DNA of 64,000 nucleotides from Labilithrix sp. GTDB lineage: Bacteria > Myxococcota_A > Polyangia > Polyangiales > Polyangiaceae. The stretch lies in the NCBI GenBank assembly GCA_019637225.1, contig JAHBWC010000006.1, forward strand, positions 105,740 through 169,739, read 5' to 3'. Positions 1 through 8,673 of the stretch are shown here, piece after piece. The notes under the pieces were generated by a model that was given only the letters and a program-made list of their open reading frames with translations, searched no databases and was not told the origin of the DNA. The first letter of the stretch is position 1. Every line of letters starts with the position of its first letter. Both the position numbers and the translations under genes were made by a program.

Positions 1-2346
1 CAGGTCGAGGATCGCCGCGCGTCCGTCGCGATCGACGAGACGGAGGTCGAGGCGGCCATGGAGCGGGCCCACCGCCGAGTCGGTCGTCACGGTCTCTTCG
101 ACGCCGGCGATGCGAAACCCGCCGTCCGTCAGATACCTGTAGAGCGCACGCATGGCCTGTCGAACCTGCCGAGTGAGCTGGAGGCGCTCGATCGACGCGC
201 CGGGGAGCAGGAGCGTGGCGCCTTCGGTGCGAAGGAGGCCCTCGAAGACCGCCGCCGCGCGGGAGAGGAACGCGTCCTCCGCGAGGGCGAACGCGTCCTC
301 TCCATGGAGCTCCTCGACGAGGCGGTGGCTCAGCGCTCCGTTGAGCAGCGCGGCGGTGGCCACCTTCGATATCGCCCCCGAGCGGAGCGCGGCGCGATGC
401 TCGAGAATCCACGCGAGCGGGCAGGTCGCGATCTTCTCGAGGGACGTCACCGAGGTCGTGCCAGCCGTCGTGCTCCTCCCGAGCGCGCCCGTCGGGACGT
501 GAAATGCGCTGCGCGCCTCGGGGAGGCCGAGCGGCGCGACGGTCTCGATCGCGATGAGTGCTCCCGAGGACGCTGCGCGACGGTCGAGGATGCGGCGCGC
601 TTCGCGCGTGACGCGGGTGGCACCGCGCTCGTCGAGCTCGAGCCGCGCGCGGATCTCGTCCCAGAGTGGATGCGGCGCCGTGGCCGTCCCCGCGATCGTC
701 CGCGGGACGGCGAAGACCACGCCCTCCCGCGCCGCGAGCACGGCGCGTCGCCACGCGTCGGCCTCCGCGCGGAGCGCCACCGACGGCTCGGGGAAGGTGA
801 CGCCCGCCGCGGCGAGCGCGGCCCGCTCGTCCTCGTTCCATGTTGAGCGGGCAGGTCGGCGCTCGACGCCCGCGACGAAGCTCCAGAGAAAGACGCGGTC
901 GTAAGGCGCGAGCAGACTCGCAGGGTGATCCACGTGCGCGACGCGGCCGGCGTGCTCCACCGAGAGCGCGTGCGTCTGCCCGGTGCGCGCGAACAGATCG
1001 AGGAGCTGGCGAGTGTCCTCCTGCGAGAGCAGCTCACGCGTGTCGTTCGCGATCGCCTGCGCGAACGTCACCGCTTGCGCATAGGCGACCCCGTAGGCGT
1101 CGATCTCTCCGCGGCGAAAGCGTCGCTGCAGCCACGCGCGCGCCCGCTCGACCGCGGCCAAGAGGTGGGCACGCGGCGCGCCTCGCGGATCGGCCGCTGA
1201 GCCCTCGAGCCACGTCGCGACGAGCTCGAGCCGCTCCTCGACGAACGCCCTGGCCCGCTCCTCGGCCTCGCTCTCCGTGCGACCGTGGGCGAGCTCGATT
1301 TGTACGCGACGCGTGTGAAGGCGCGTCGCGGCCTCGGCCTTTCGGCGCGTCCACTCCTTGCCGCCGATACCCGGCTGGTGCGCGACGGCGCGGGCGAGGC
1401 GCGCGCCGAGGCGGCCGCGGAACGGTCCGATCGCCAGCGTGAGGAGCTCGAGGACGCGGTACGGATCGCGCGGCTCGAACGCCAGCTCGACGGCGAGCGG
1501 GAGCACCTGCATCGCGGGACGCCAGACACTCTCGGTCGACGAGCCTTGCGCGGGCAGGCCGTGACGAGCGAGCGCGGCCTCGAGAGGGTGGGCGTCGCGG
1601 CAGCGAACGACGACGTCCGTGCCTCTCGTGCGCCCCTTCGCGAGCAGTGCCGCGGTGAGCTCGGCGAGATCGCCAGGGGTGTCGGATTGCAAGAAGAGGA
1701 GCGTCCCGTCGCCACGGACCGTCCCGTCGCACGTCTCGCCCCGGAGCCGTGCCTGCAAGAGGCCGAGGTCGGTGTGAGGAGGAGCCCCAGGCAGCGGGAC
1801 GTCGAGGCGCGCGAACGGCGTCCCGAGCGCTTCGAGGCGCTCGAAAATGCTTCGCCAGCGTCGCGGCCAGAGCGAGACGTCGTCGACGAGCGTGACCTCG
1901 TCGTAGAGCCGAGAGGGGGCGCTCGTTAGCGCGCGCTCGCACCGCACGAGACGCTCGGCGCGGCCCGGCGGCGGCTCGCCTTCGTGGCGCTCGAGCCGCG
2001 CGAGCGCGTCAAGGCGCTCACCGCCGCCCGCGATCGCTCCGCCATCCCAGCCTGCCTCCACCAGCGCATCGCGCCACTCGAGCAGCGTGGTCGCGGTCCC
2101 GACCTCGTCGATGGCGAGCGAACGAGTGTAGAATGCACTTCTGTCTGCGAGCGCCTTCGCGCGCGCCGCCCAGCGGGGAACCCGCGCGCTCGTCGACTCG
2201 TCTACGGGAGGCAAGCCCAGCCGGAGCTCGAGGTCCCGCAGGAGCCCGTTCGGACCCCAGGCTGGCGCGCCGAGCAGCATCGGCGCCGCACCGGTGTCCG
2301 CCCGGAGGACGGGCCCGCCGAGCCCCAAGCCAGCGATCGGCTTCAA
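1..2346 (-). CDS. PD-(D/E)XK nuclease family protein, AddB-like (3' end outside the window)
   Basis: The frame on the minus strand is open from about 2433 to the window edge, giving about 782 residues before it is cut. The N-terminus contains LLGAPAWGPNGLL and a long helicase-like but apparently inactive region. Near the C-terminal end come a CPLAWILE motif, typical of the iron-sulfur or structural start of AddB/Cas4-like nuclease domains, and GRLDLRLVDRDG followed by ILDL. These fit the first acidic motifs of a PD-(D/E)XK site; the catalytic Lys would lie outside. The likely role is end processing in recombinational repair with a UvrD/RecB-like partner, not seen here. I chose the TTG at 2346 because AGGAG lies 8 bases upstream; ATGs at 2409 and 2280 are alternatives without a good site. 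Family assignment is confident, AddB function inferred. Confidence 0.8.
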   Translation of the reverse strand, partial: MKPIAGLGLGGPVLRADTGAAPMLLGAPAWGPNGLLRDLELRLGLPPVDESTSARVPRWAARAKALADRSAFYTRSLAIDEVGTATTLLEWRDALVEAGWDGGAIAGGGERLDALARLERHEGEPPPGRAERLVRCERALTSAPSRLYDEVTLVDDVSLWPRRWRSIFERLEALGTPFARLDVPLPGAPPHTDLGLLQARLRGETCDGTVRGDGTLLFLQSDTPGDLAELTAALLAKGRTRGTDVVVRCRDAHPLEAALARHGLPAQGSSTESVWRPAMQVLPLAVELAFEPRDPYRVLELLTLAIGPFRGRLGARLARAVAHQPGIGGKEWTRRKAEAATRLHTRRVQIELAHGRTESEAEERARAFVEERLELVATWLEGSAADPRGAPRAHLLAAVERARAWLQRRFRRGEIDAYGVAYAQAVTFAQAIANDTRELLSQEDTRQLLDLFARTGQTHALSVEHAGRVAHVDHPASLLAPYDRVFLWSFVAGVERRPARSTWNEDERAALAAAGVTFPEPSVALRAEADAWRRAVLAAREGVVFAVPRTIAGTATAPHPLWDEIRARLELDERGATRVTREARRILDRRAASSGALIAIETVAPLGLPEARSAFHVPTGALGRSTTAGTTSVTSLEKIATCPLAWILEHRAALRSGAISKVATAALLNGALSHRLVEELHGEDAFALAEDAFLSRAAAVFEGLLRTEGATLLLPGASIERLQLTRQVRQAMRALYRYLTDGGFRIAGVEETVTTDSAVGPLHGRLDLRLVDRDGRAAILDL

Positions 2347-2405
2347 CGCGTTCGCTCCTGACTTCGGCGCATCCGGTCGAAAGAAACACGAATGCTGGCG
2401 CGCGT

Positions 2406-2427
2406 GCATCACCCCACGGGGTGATGC
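2406..2427. promoter_or_regulatory. Perfect 10-bp inverted repeat in a divergent intergenic region (candidate operator)
   Basis: GCATCACCCC and GGGGTGATGC are separated by two bases. The core TCACCC-N4-GGGTGA recurs at 10358-10371 in the next divergent intergenic region. It lies about 60 bases upstream of the nuclease start and 160 bases upstream of the AgmX-like gene. There is no T tract, so an operator is more likely than a terminator. The cognate regulator is unknown. Confidence 0.45.
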
Positions 2428-2588
2428 GTGTCTTCATGCGACAGGCCGTGTCGCACGGGCCGCGTCGCGTGGGCGTGAAGGTCGGAGGCGCGCCGCTCGC
2501 GGCGCTCATGTAGGGCGGCGCCCACGCTTCCGCGCGCATACGCGGGAACTCGAAGCCCCTCGCGCCCCTCTGATACGCTCGAACGACG

Positions 2589-4013
2589 ATGGCGAACCTG
2601 CCTCCTCCTCAGCCGCCGAATGCGCTGCGCGTCGCCGTCGTGTGGGGCACGACGGTCGTCGCCCTCCGCACGCTCGCGCGCGGCGAGTCGTTTCACCTCG
2701 GCGACTCCGGCGACGCGAACCTGCCGATCCCCGAGGGGATCGAGATGTCCCCCGTGCCGGTTCGCGCTGCCGCGGGCGGCTGGGAGCTCGACGCGCGCGG
2801 ATGCCTGAGCGGCCTCCTCACGCTGCGCGGTCGCGCCGAAGATCCGGTCGCGATCGCGCGCACGAGCGCGGCGGTCCCGATCATGCCGGGCGACTTCGGC
2901 CTCATCCAGTACGGGCAGGTCTCGCTCTTCTTCCAGTACACGACGCAGCCGATCAAGATGAGCAGCTTCCGCGGTCCGGAGCTCCTCATGCTCCTCGCGG
3001 GACTCTGCAGCGCCATCCTGCACGTCGGCGGCATCGGCCTCCTCTCGACGCTCTCGACGCCGCTCCCGTATCCGAAGCCGCCCGAGCTCGAGTCGCCCGA
3101 GGATCTCGCGTCGCGCTTCAAGGTGAAGCGCATGGAGCTCGAGCCGCCGCCGCCTCCGGCCGTGGCCGAGGGGGACAAGGCGGGCGGCGCGGGCATCAAG
3201 GATCCGGGCGCGCAGGACAAGAAGGAGCAGGGCGGCGGGAGGAAGATCAAAGGGGACGAAGGCAAGTTCGGCATGAACAAGTCGGCCGACAACACGAGCC
3301 TCCCCGGCGAGATCAAGCCGACCACGCACTACGGCGGCCTCAGCGAGGTCCTCGAGGGCGACACGGGCAAGGAGATCCAGAACACGCTCAAGTCGATCAA
3401 CACGGTGTCGGCGGCGCTCTCCGGTCTCAACTCGAAGGACCTCGTGCTCGGCGGCGGCTCGGGCACCGGGCTCAAGGGAGCCGGCGGCGGCGGCGGCGGC
3501 ACCGGCGCGGGCGTCGCGTTCGGCTCGGGCACGCTCGACACCGGCTTCGGCGCGGGCACCGGCGGCGGCTACGGCGCGGGCGGCGGCGGTCCGGGTGGAC
3601 GCGGAAGCGGCGGCAACGGCCGCGGCGGAACGGGCGGAGGCACCGGCACCGGCAATGGACCCGGCGGCGGACCGGGCGAGTCGAAGGTCGCCGTCGGCAC
3701 CGGCGCGGCGGCCGCGAAAGGCGGGCTCTCGCCCGAGCAGATCCGTCGCGTCGTGATGAGCCACATCGGAGCCGTGCGCGCGTGTTACGAGAGCGAAGCG
3801 CAGCGCAATCCCGGCCTGAAGGGCGGCGTCACCGTCCAGTGGCAGATCGACCCGGCCGGCAACGTGACGAGCGCGTCGGTCGGCGGAACGACGCTCTCCA
3901 ACCCGCGCGTCGAAGGGTGCGTCGTGCGTCAGGTGCAGCGGTGGAAGTTTCCGGCGAGCGACTCGCCGACGACGGTCGCCGGCTTCCCGTTCAAGTTCGG
4001 CGTCGGCGGCTGA
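2589..4013 (+). CDS. AgmX/PglI C-terminal domain protein (TonB-like)
   Basis: The 474-residue protein has an N-terminal beta-rich domain (about 1-125), one hydrophobic segment (about 135-160, ELLMLLAGLCSAILHVGG), a charged Pro/Lys linker, a long Gly-rich tract (about 295-370) and a C-terminal domain of about 100 residues. That domain carries ACYESEAQRNPGLKG and an RWKFP-like end, as in the AgmX/PglI family, which is related to TonB C-termini. Members are common in myxobacteria, and AgmX was first linked to adventurous gliding motility. The architecture suggests an inner-membrane protein reaching through the periplasm to an outer-membrane partner. No ExbB/ExbD genes are adjacent. The exact role cannot be read from sequence. 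Confidence 0.85.
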   Translation: MANLPPPQPPNALRVAVVWGTTVVALRTLARGESFHLGDSGDANLPIPEGIEMSPVPVRAAAGGWELDARGCLSGLLTLRGRAEDPVAIARTSAAVPIMPGDFGLIQYGQVSLFFQYTTQPIKMSSFRGPELLMLLAGLCSAILHVGGIGLLSTLSTPLPYPKPPELESPEDLASRFKVKRMELEPPPPPAVAEGDKAGGAGIKDPGAQDKKEQGGGRKIKGDEGKFGMNKSADNTSLPGEIKPTTHYGGLSEVLEGDTGKEIQNTLKSINTVSAALSGLNSKDLVLGGGSGTGLKGAGGGGGGTGAGVAFGSGTLDTGFGAGTGGGYGAGGGGPGGRGSGGNGRGGTGGGTGTGNGPGGGPGESKVAVGTGAAAAKGGLSPEQIRRVVMSHIGAVRACYESEAQRNPGLKGGVTVQWQIDPAGNVTSASVGGTTLSNPRVEGCVVRQVQRWKFPASDSPTTVAGFPFKFGVGG

Positions 4014-4063
4014 GCGACGCGCAGGCGTTACACGAGCGCTCTGCGCCTGGCGGCGGCCGGACG

Positions 4064-4139
4064 TGCTGTAGCGACTGTCTACAGCAGGTCACGCTTCGTC
4101 GCGTTTCGCCACGAAGTGACCAAAGGTTGGAGTTCCAAC
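4064..4139. repeat. Cluster of three inverted repeats between the AgmX-like and RND adaptor genes
   Basis: TGCTGTAG (4064-4071) pairs with CTACAGCA (4079-4086). Then GGTCA..CTTCGT (from 4088) pairs with ACGAAGTGACC (to 4121), leaving a two-base bulge. Finally GTTGGA-GT-TCCAAC forms a short palindrome (4126-4139). No run of T follows any of them. They may end transcription of the upstream gene, act as RNA structure, or be protein-binding sites upstream of the adaptor at 4219. Confidence 0.5.
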
Positions 4140-4218
4140 TATGTCCTGATTAGGAGTTCGAGCGGCCTTGGTGGCAGAATGACGGCTCAGCGGTCTCGGG
4201 CCTCTTGCCCTCGCCATC

Positions 4219-5367
4219 ATGTCCAAGCTCCACTCCCTCGTCGGTCTCTCGTTCGTGCTCGCGCTGGCCGGCTGCGGCGGAGAGAAGCCCGTTCAGGCCA
4301 AGGACAGCGCGCCTCTGCGCGCCGACGGCACGAAGCTCGTGAAGTTCGATCCGAAGTCGCTCGACCGCCTTGGCATCAAGGTCGAGCCCGCGGGCAGCAG
4401 CACGGGCGCGCTCGACCTCGAGGTGCCGGGGTCGCTCGAGTACAACCTCGACAACTACGCCGAGGTCGGCACGCTCGTGGACGGCCGCCTCACGTCGGTC
4501 ACGGTCAAGGCGGGGGACGCCGTCAAGCGCGGGCAGCTCCTGGCGACGCTCGTGGTCCCGTCGATCGCGACCGCCCAGGCCGAGTACCTCTCGGCCGAAG
4601 CGGCGGCGAAGTCGGCGAACACGAACCTCGAGCGTGAGAACGGCCTCCTCGAGAAGGGGCTGACCACGGCGCGCGAGGCGGAGCAGGCCAAGGCCGAGGC
4701 GGCGAAGACCGAGGCGGATCTCGCCGCCGCGAAGGCGAAGCTCCAGGCGCTCGGCGTCGGACGGCCGACGGCGGGGACGAACATCTCGGGCGCCGGCATG
4801 CTCTCGCTCACGGCGCCGATCGACGGCGTGGTGGTGCGGCGCGACGCGATCCTCGGTCGCTTCCTCCAGGCCAAGGAGACCGCGTTCGTCATCGCCGATC
4901 CCCACGACCTCCGCGCGGCGCTCAACGTCTACGAGGCGGACCTTCCGTATTTTCAGATCGATCAGGAGGCGGAGATCTTCGTCGACGCCCTGCCGGGCAA
5001 GACGTTCAAGGGGAAGATCGCCCTCGTCGAGCCGCAGATCGGCAAGCAGAGCCGCTCGGCGCGCGCGTACATCGACGTGAAAAACCAGGGCAACGTCCTG
5101 AAGCCCGGTCTGTTCGTCCGCGCGAGCATCAAGCTCCCCGAGACCGCCGCGCACGATCGCTTCCTCATCCCTGCGCCCGCGGTCCAGCCGCTCGGCGACG
5201 ACAAGGTGGTCTTCGTCGAGAAGGACGTCGGCACGTTCGAGGTCCGCAAGGTCCAGGTCGCGCGCAAGACCACCGAGGTCGCCGAGATCCGCGAGGGGCT
5301 CGCCAAGGGCGAGAAGATCGTCGTCGAAGGCGCCTTCGTCCTCCGCGGCGAAGTCACGAAGCAATGA
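4219..5367 (+). CDS. RND efflux periplasmic adaptor lipoprotein (HlyD/CzcB family)
   Basis: The 382-residue protein begins with a lipoprotein signal ending in the lipobox ALAGC, so it is anchored after processing. Next come a barrel-sandwich/lipoyl half, an Ala/Glu/Lys-rich coiled-coil hairpin (about residues 110-180), the second lipoyl half (MLSLTAPIDGVVVRRDA) and a beta-barrel plus membrane-proximal region. This is the standard membrane-fusion-protein layout. The RND pump gene follows 61 bases downstream, so the two probably form an operon and an efflux complex for metals or similar substrates. No outer-membrane channel gene is next to them. The start has only a weak ribosome binding site but gives a good signal peptide. 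Confidence 0.9.
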   Translation: MSKLHSLVGLSFVLALAGCGGEKPVQAKDSAPLRADGTKLVKFDPKSLDRLGIKVEPAGSSTGALDLEVPGSLEYNLDNYAEVGTLVDGRLTSVTVKAGDAVKRGQLLATLVVPSIATAQAEYLSAEAAAKSANTNLERENGLLEKGLTTAREAEQAKAEAAKTEADLAAAKAKLQALGVGRPTAGTNISGAGMLSLTAPIDGVVVRRDAILGRFLQAKETAFVIADPHDLRAALNVYEADLPYFQIDQEAEIFVDALPGKTFKGKIALVEPQIGKQSRSARAYIDVKNQGNVLKPGLFVRASIKLPETAAHDRFLIPAPAVQPLGDDKVVFVEKDVGTFEVRKVQVARKTTEVAEIREGLAKGEKIVVEGAFVLRGEVTKQ

Positions 5368-5428
5368 GCTCCCGAGCCATGAGCGCGCGTTCGGGCGAAG
5401 CCTCGTCGAAGACGACGCGGGGCACGCG

Positions 5429-8400
5429 ATGAGGGCCCTCGTCATCTGGGCGGCGAAGAACGCCTTCATCGCCATCATGATCTGCCTCGGCATCATCGGG
5501 GCGGGCATCTACGCCGCGAAGGAGCTCGCGATCGACGCGGTCCCGGACCTCACCAACATCCAGGTGCAGGTCGTGACGCGCGCGTCGGCGCTGTCGGCGA
5601 CCGAGGTCGAGTCGCAGATCACCCAGCCGATCGAGCGCGGCGTCGCCGGTGTCCCCGGCCTCAAGCACACGCGCAGCACGAGCAAGCTCGGCATCTCGAT
5701 CGTCACGCTCATCTTCACCGACGAGGTGGACGTCTACTTCGCCCGCCAGCTCGTCAACGAGCGTCTCATCCAGATCCGTGAGCAGATCCCGCCCGAGCTC
5801 GGCAAGCCCGAGCTCGGACCGATCACGACCGCGCTCGGCGAGATCTACATGTTCGAGCTCCGCGGTGACGGACGCTCCCCGGAGGAGCTCCGCACGATCG
5901 TCGAGTGGCAGCTCGGACCGAAGCTCCGCCAGGTGCCGGGCGTCATCGAGGTCGTCGGGTTCGGCGGCGCGCTCAAGCAGTACCGCGTGACGCTCGACCC
6001 GGCGCGCCTCGCCGCCCACGCCGTCTCCATCGAGATGGTCAAGGAGGCGATCGCGAAGGACAACCGCGTCGGCGGCGGCGGCTACGTCGAGTCCGCCGGC
6101 GAGCAGATCGTCCTTCGCGGTGACGCCCGCTACAAGGGCCTCGAGGACATCGCCGCGACGGTCGTTCACACCGACGACAACGGCATCCCGGTCCGCCTCA
6201 GCCAGCTCGGCACCGTCGACACGGGGCCGGCGCAGCGACAGGGCGCGATGACACGCGACGCGCGCGGCGAGATCGTCGGCGGCAGCGTCCTCATGCTGAA
6301 GGGCGCGAACAGCCGCGACGTCGTCGAGGGCGTGAAGGACAAGATCGCGGAGGTCACGCCCTACCTCCCGAGCGGCGTGAGCATCGACGCGTATTACGAC
6401 CGCGCCGAGTTCATCAACCGCGTCCTCAAGACGGTGGCGAAGAACCTGACCGAGGGCGCGGTCATCGTCGTGATCTGCCTCTTGCTCACGCTCGGGAGCC
6501 TCCGCGCGGGTCTGCTCGTGGCAGGCGCGATCCCGTTCGCGATGCTGGTCGGGTTCATCGGCCTGAACGCCGTCGGCTACACGGGCAACGTGATGAGCCT
6601 CGGCGCCATCGACTTCGGCATCGTCGTCGAAGGAGCCGTGCTCACGGTCGAGCACGCCATGACGCACGGCGCGAACGTCGCCGATCGGAACCGCCGGCGG
6701 CGCCGCATCATGCACGCGATGGCGGACGTCGCGAAGCCCGCGGTCTTCAGCGTCGTCATCACGATCCTCGTCTTCCTCCCGCTCGTGACCCTCGAGGACA
6801 TCGAGGGCAAGATGTTCCGCCCCGTCGTCGTCTCGCTCTGCTTCATGCTCGCGGGCGCGCTCTTCTACGCGCTCGTCCTCGTGCCCGCGGTCGGCCCGAG
6901 GTTCCTCCGCGGCTCGGCCGACGCGCAGGAGCCGTGGCTCATCCGCAAGCTCCGCGTCGTCTACGCGCCGGCGCTCGACTTCGTCCTCGCCCGGCCGTGG
7001 GCTTCGATCGGCGGCGCCGCGGCGCTGGCGGTCGCGCTCCTCTCGTCGGGCATGTCGATGGGCGCCGAGTTCCTCCCGCGCATCTTCGAGGGCGCCTACG
7101 CCCTCGACACGCTCCGCCCGGCGAGCACGAACGTGAAGCAGGCGATCGAGCTGTCGAAGATCGCCGAGGAGACCTTGCTCGAGGCCCCCGAGGTCGAGAC
7201 GGTGGTGAACCGCATCGGCCGGCCCGAGGGCGCGGTCGACTCCGCCGGTCCCGAGTCGAGCGACTCCTTCGTGATCCTCAAGCCGCGCGAGCGGTGGCGC
7301 AAGGGGATGACGCCGGAGAAGCTCGCGCAGGAGCTCTCGGACAAGCTCGAAGCGCGCGTCCCGGCGACGCTCCACGCGTTCAGCCAGCCGATCGAGATGC
7401 GCGTCAACGACCTCGTCGCGGGCACCAAGGGCGACGTCGCGATCAAGGTCTACGGCGACGATCTCCAGGAGATCCAGGACGTCGCCGACACCATCCGCAA
7501 GGCGGTCGCGGCGACCCCCGGCGCCGCGGACACGAAGATGGAGATCGTCACGGGCCTGCCGTCGATCCGCGTCGTCATCAACCGCGACCACGTCGGCCGC
7601 CTCGGCGTCCCGCCGGGCAGCGTGCTCGACGCGCTGGCGATGGCGCGCGCGGGGCAGTCCGTCGGCGTCGTCCGCGAGGACGAGCGCGTCTTCGATCTCG
7701 TCGTCCGCCTCGGCGGTGATCGCGTCGACGACGAGCGCGACCTCGAGCGTCTTCCGCTCGCGACCCAGCAGGGCAACCTCGTCCCGCTCAGCATGGTCGC
7801 GGACGTGAAGGCCGAGGACACGATCGTCGTCGTCGGCCGCGAGCAGAACAAGCGCCGCCTCATCGTGCAGACGAACGTCCGCGGTCGCGACATGGTCGGC
7901 TTCGTGAAGGAGGCGCAGGCGAAGGTCCGGGCGCTGCCCTTGCCGAAGTCGGTCGAGGTCGTGTGGGGCGGGCAGTTCGAGAACTTCAACCGCGCGAAGT
8001 CGCGCCTCTCGATGCTCGTGCCCGTGTCGATCGGGGTCATCGCGCTGATGCTCGTCTTCATGTTCCGCAACGTGAAGTACATGTTCATCACCCTCGCGAA
8101 CCTGCCGTTCGCGATCGGTGGCGGCGTGTTGGCGCTCATCCTGCGCGGTCTGCCGTTCAGCATCCCGGCCGGGGTCGGCTTCATCGCGCTGTGCGGCGTC
8201 GCCGTCATGACCGGCATCGTCATGACGCAGAGCCTCATCGACACGCCGCGCGAGGCGGACGTCGTCGCGCGCGTGCGGAAGGCCTCGCTCGCGGCCTTCC
8301 GCGCGCCGTTCAGCACCGCGCTCGTCGCGGCGATCGGCTTCATCCCCGCCGCCACGGCCACCGGGACCGGCGCCGAGGTCCAGAGACCGCTCGCCACGGT

Positions 8401-8584
8401 CGTCATCGGCGGCCTCCTCATCGGCATGATCGTGTCGATGCTCGCCCTGCCCGCGATGCTCCTCCTCGCGGCGCGCCGCGAGGCGCTGGAGCCCGAGGAC
8501 GACGAGGACGACGGGTTCGACGACGCCGCCCCCTCGCTCGACGCGCACGCCCGCAGTCGCGGCGCGCACGGCCACGGCGAGTGA
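5429..8584 (+). CDS. RND efflux permease, heavy-metal (CzcA/CusA-like) type
   Basis: A 1051-residue inner-membrane pump with the usual N-terminal helix and AVPDLTN(I/V)QVQV start, two large periplasmic loops and two bundles of transmembrane helices. The motif GAIDFGIVVEGAV in TM4 marks the heavy-metal efflux subfamily. CzcA has Asp, Asp and Glu at this spacing; here residues 395, 401 and 408 are Asp, Glu and Glu, so the middle Asp is replaced by Glu. It is paired with the adaptor upstream. The C-terminus ends in an acidic, His-containing cytoplasmic tail (DDEDDGFDDA, later HGHGE). Substrate is not proven; divalent metals are the family expectation. Confidence 0.93.
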   Translation: MRALVIWAAKNAFIAIMICLGIIGAGIYAAKELAIDAVPDLTNIQVQVVTRASALSATEVESQITQPIERGVAGVPGLKHTRSTSKLGISIVTLIFTDEVDVYFARQLVNERLIQIREQIPPELGKPELGPITTALGEIYMFELRGDGRSPEELRTIVEWQLGPKLRQVPGVIEVVGFGGALKQYRVTLDPARLAAHAVSIEMVKEAIAKDNRVGGGGYVESAGEQIVLRGDARYKGLEDIAATVVHTDDNGIPVRLSQLGTVDTGPAQRQGAMTRDARGEIVGGSVLMLKGANSRDVVEGVKDKIAEVTPYLPSGVSIDAYYDRAEFINRVLKTVAKNLTEGAVIVVICLLLTLGSLRAGLLVAGAIPFAMLVGFIGLNAVGYTGNVMSLGAIDFGIVVEGAVLTVEHAMTHGANVADRNRRRRRIMHAMADVAKPAVFSVVITILVFLPLVTLEDIEGKMFRPVVVSLCFMLAGALFYALVLVPAVGPRFLRGSADAQEPWLIRKLRVVYAPALDFVLARPWASIGGAAALAVALLSSGMSMGAEFLPRIFEGAYALDTLRPASTNVKQAIELSKIAEETLLEAPEVETVVNRIGRPEGAVDSAGPESSDSFVILKPRERWRKGMTPEKLAQELSDKLEARVPATLHAFSQPIEMRVNDLVAGTKGDVAIKVYGDDLQEIQDVADTIRKAVAATPGAADTKMEIVTGLPSIRVVINRDHVGRLGVPPGSVLDALAMARAGQSVGVVREDERVFDLVVRLGGDRVDDERDLERLPLATQQGNLVPLSMVADVKAEDTIVVVGREQNKRRLIVQTNVRGRDMVGFVKEAQAKVRALPLPKSVEVVWGGQFENFNRAKSRLSMLVPVSIGVIALMLVFMFRNVKYMFITLANLPFAIGGGVLALILRGLPFSIPAGVGFIALCGVAVMTGIVMTQSLIDTPREADVVARVRKASLAAFRAPFSTALVAAIGFIPAATATGTGAEVQRPLATVVIGGLLIGMIVSMLALPAMLLLAARREALEPEDDEDDGFDDAAPSLDAHARSRGAHGHGE

Positions 8585-8604
8585 CGGCCGCGGCGCGTGC
8601 CGCA

Positions 8605-8642
8605 CGAGAAAACGCCCGCGGCGCGTGAACGGCCGCGGGCGT
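8605..8642 (-). terminator. Intrinsic terminator of the protease gene, also between convergent genes
   Basis: ACGCCCGCGG (8612-8621) pairs perfectly with CCGCGGGCGT (8633-8642). Read on the minus strand the stem is followed by TTTTCTC, so it suits the papain-fold gene ending at 8674. It may also stop transcription from the RND pump. Confidence 0.75.
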
Positions 8643-8673
8643 AGAAAGTGAGCGCTCCGCGGCGCTCAGCGCG

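Noticed and set aside
3479..3690. Gly-rich DNA repeat that could be a mobile or CRISPR-like array
   Set aside because: It encodes a continuous Gly-rich tract inside the AgmX-like protein and has no spacers or fixed repeat unit.
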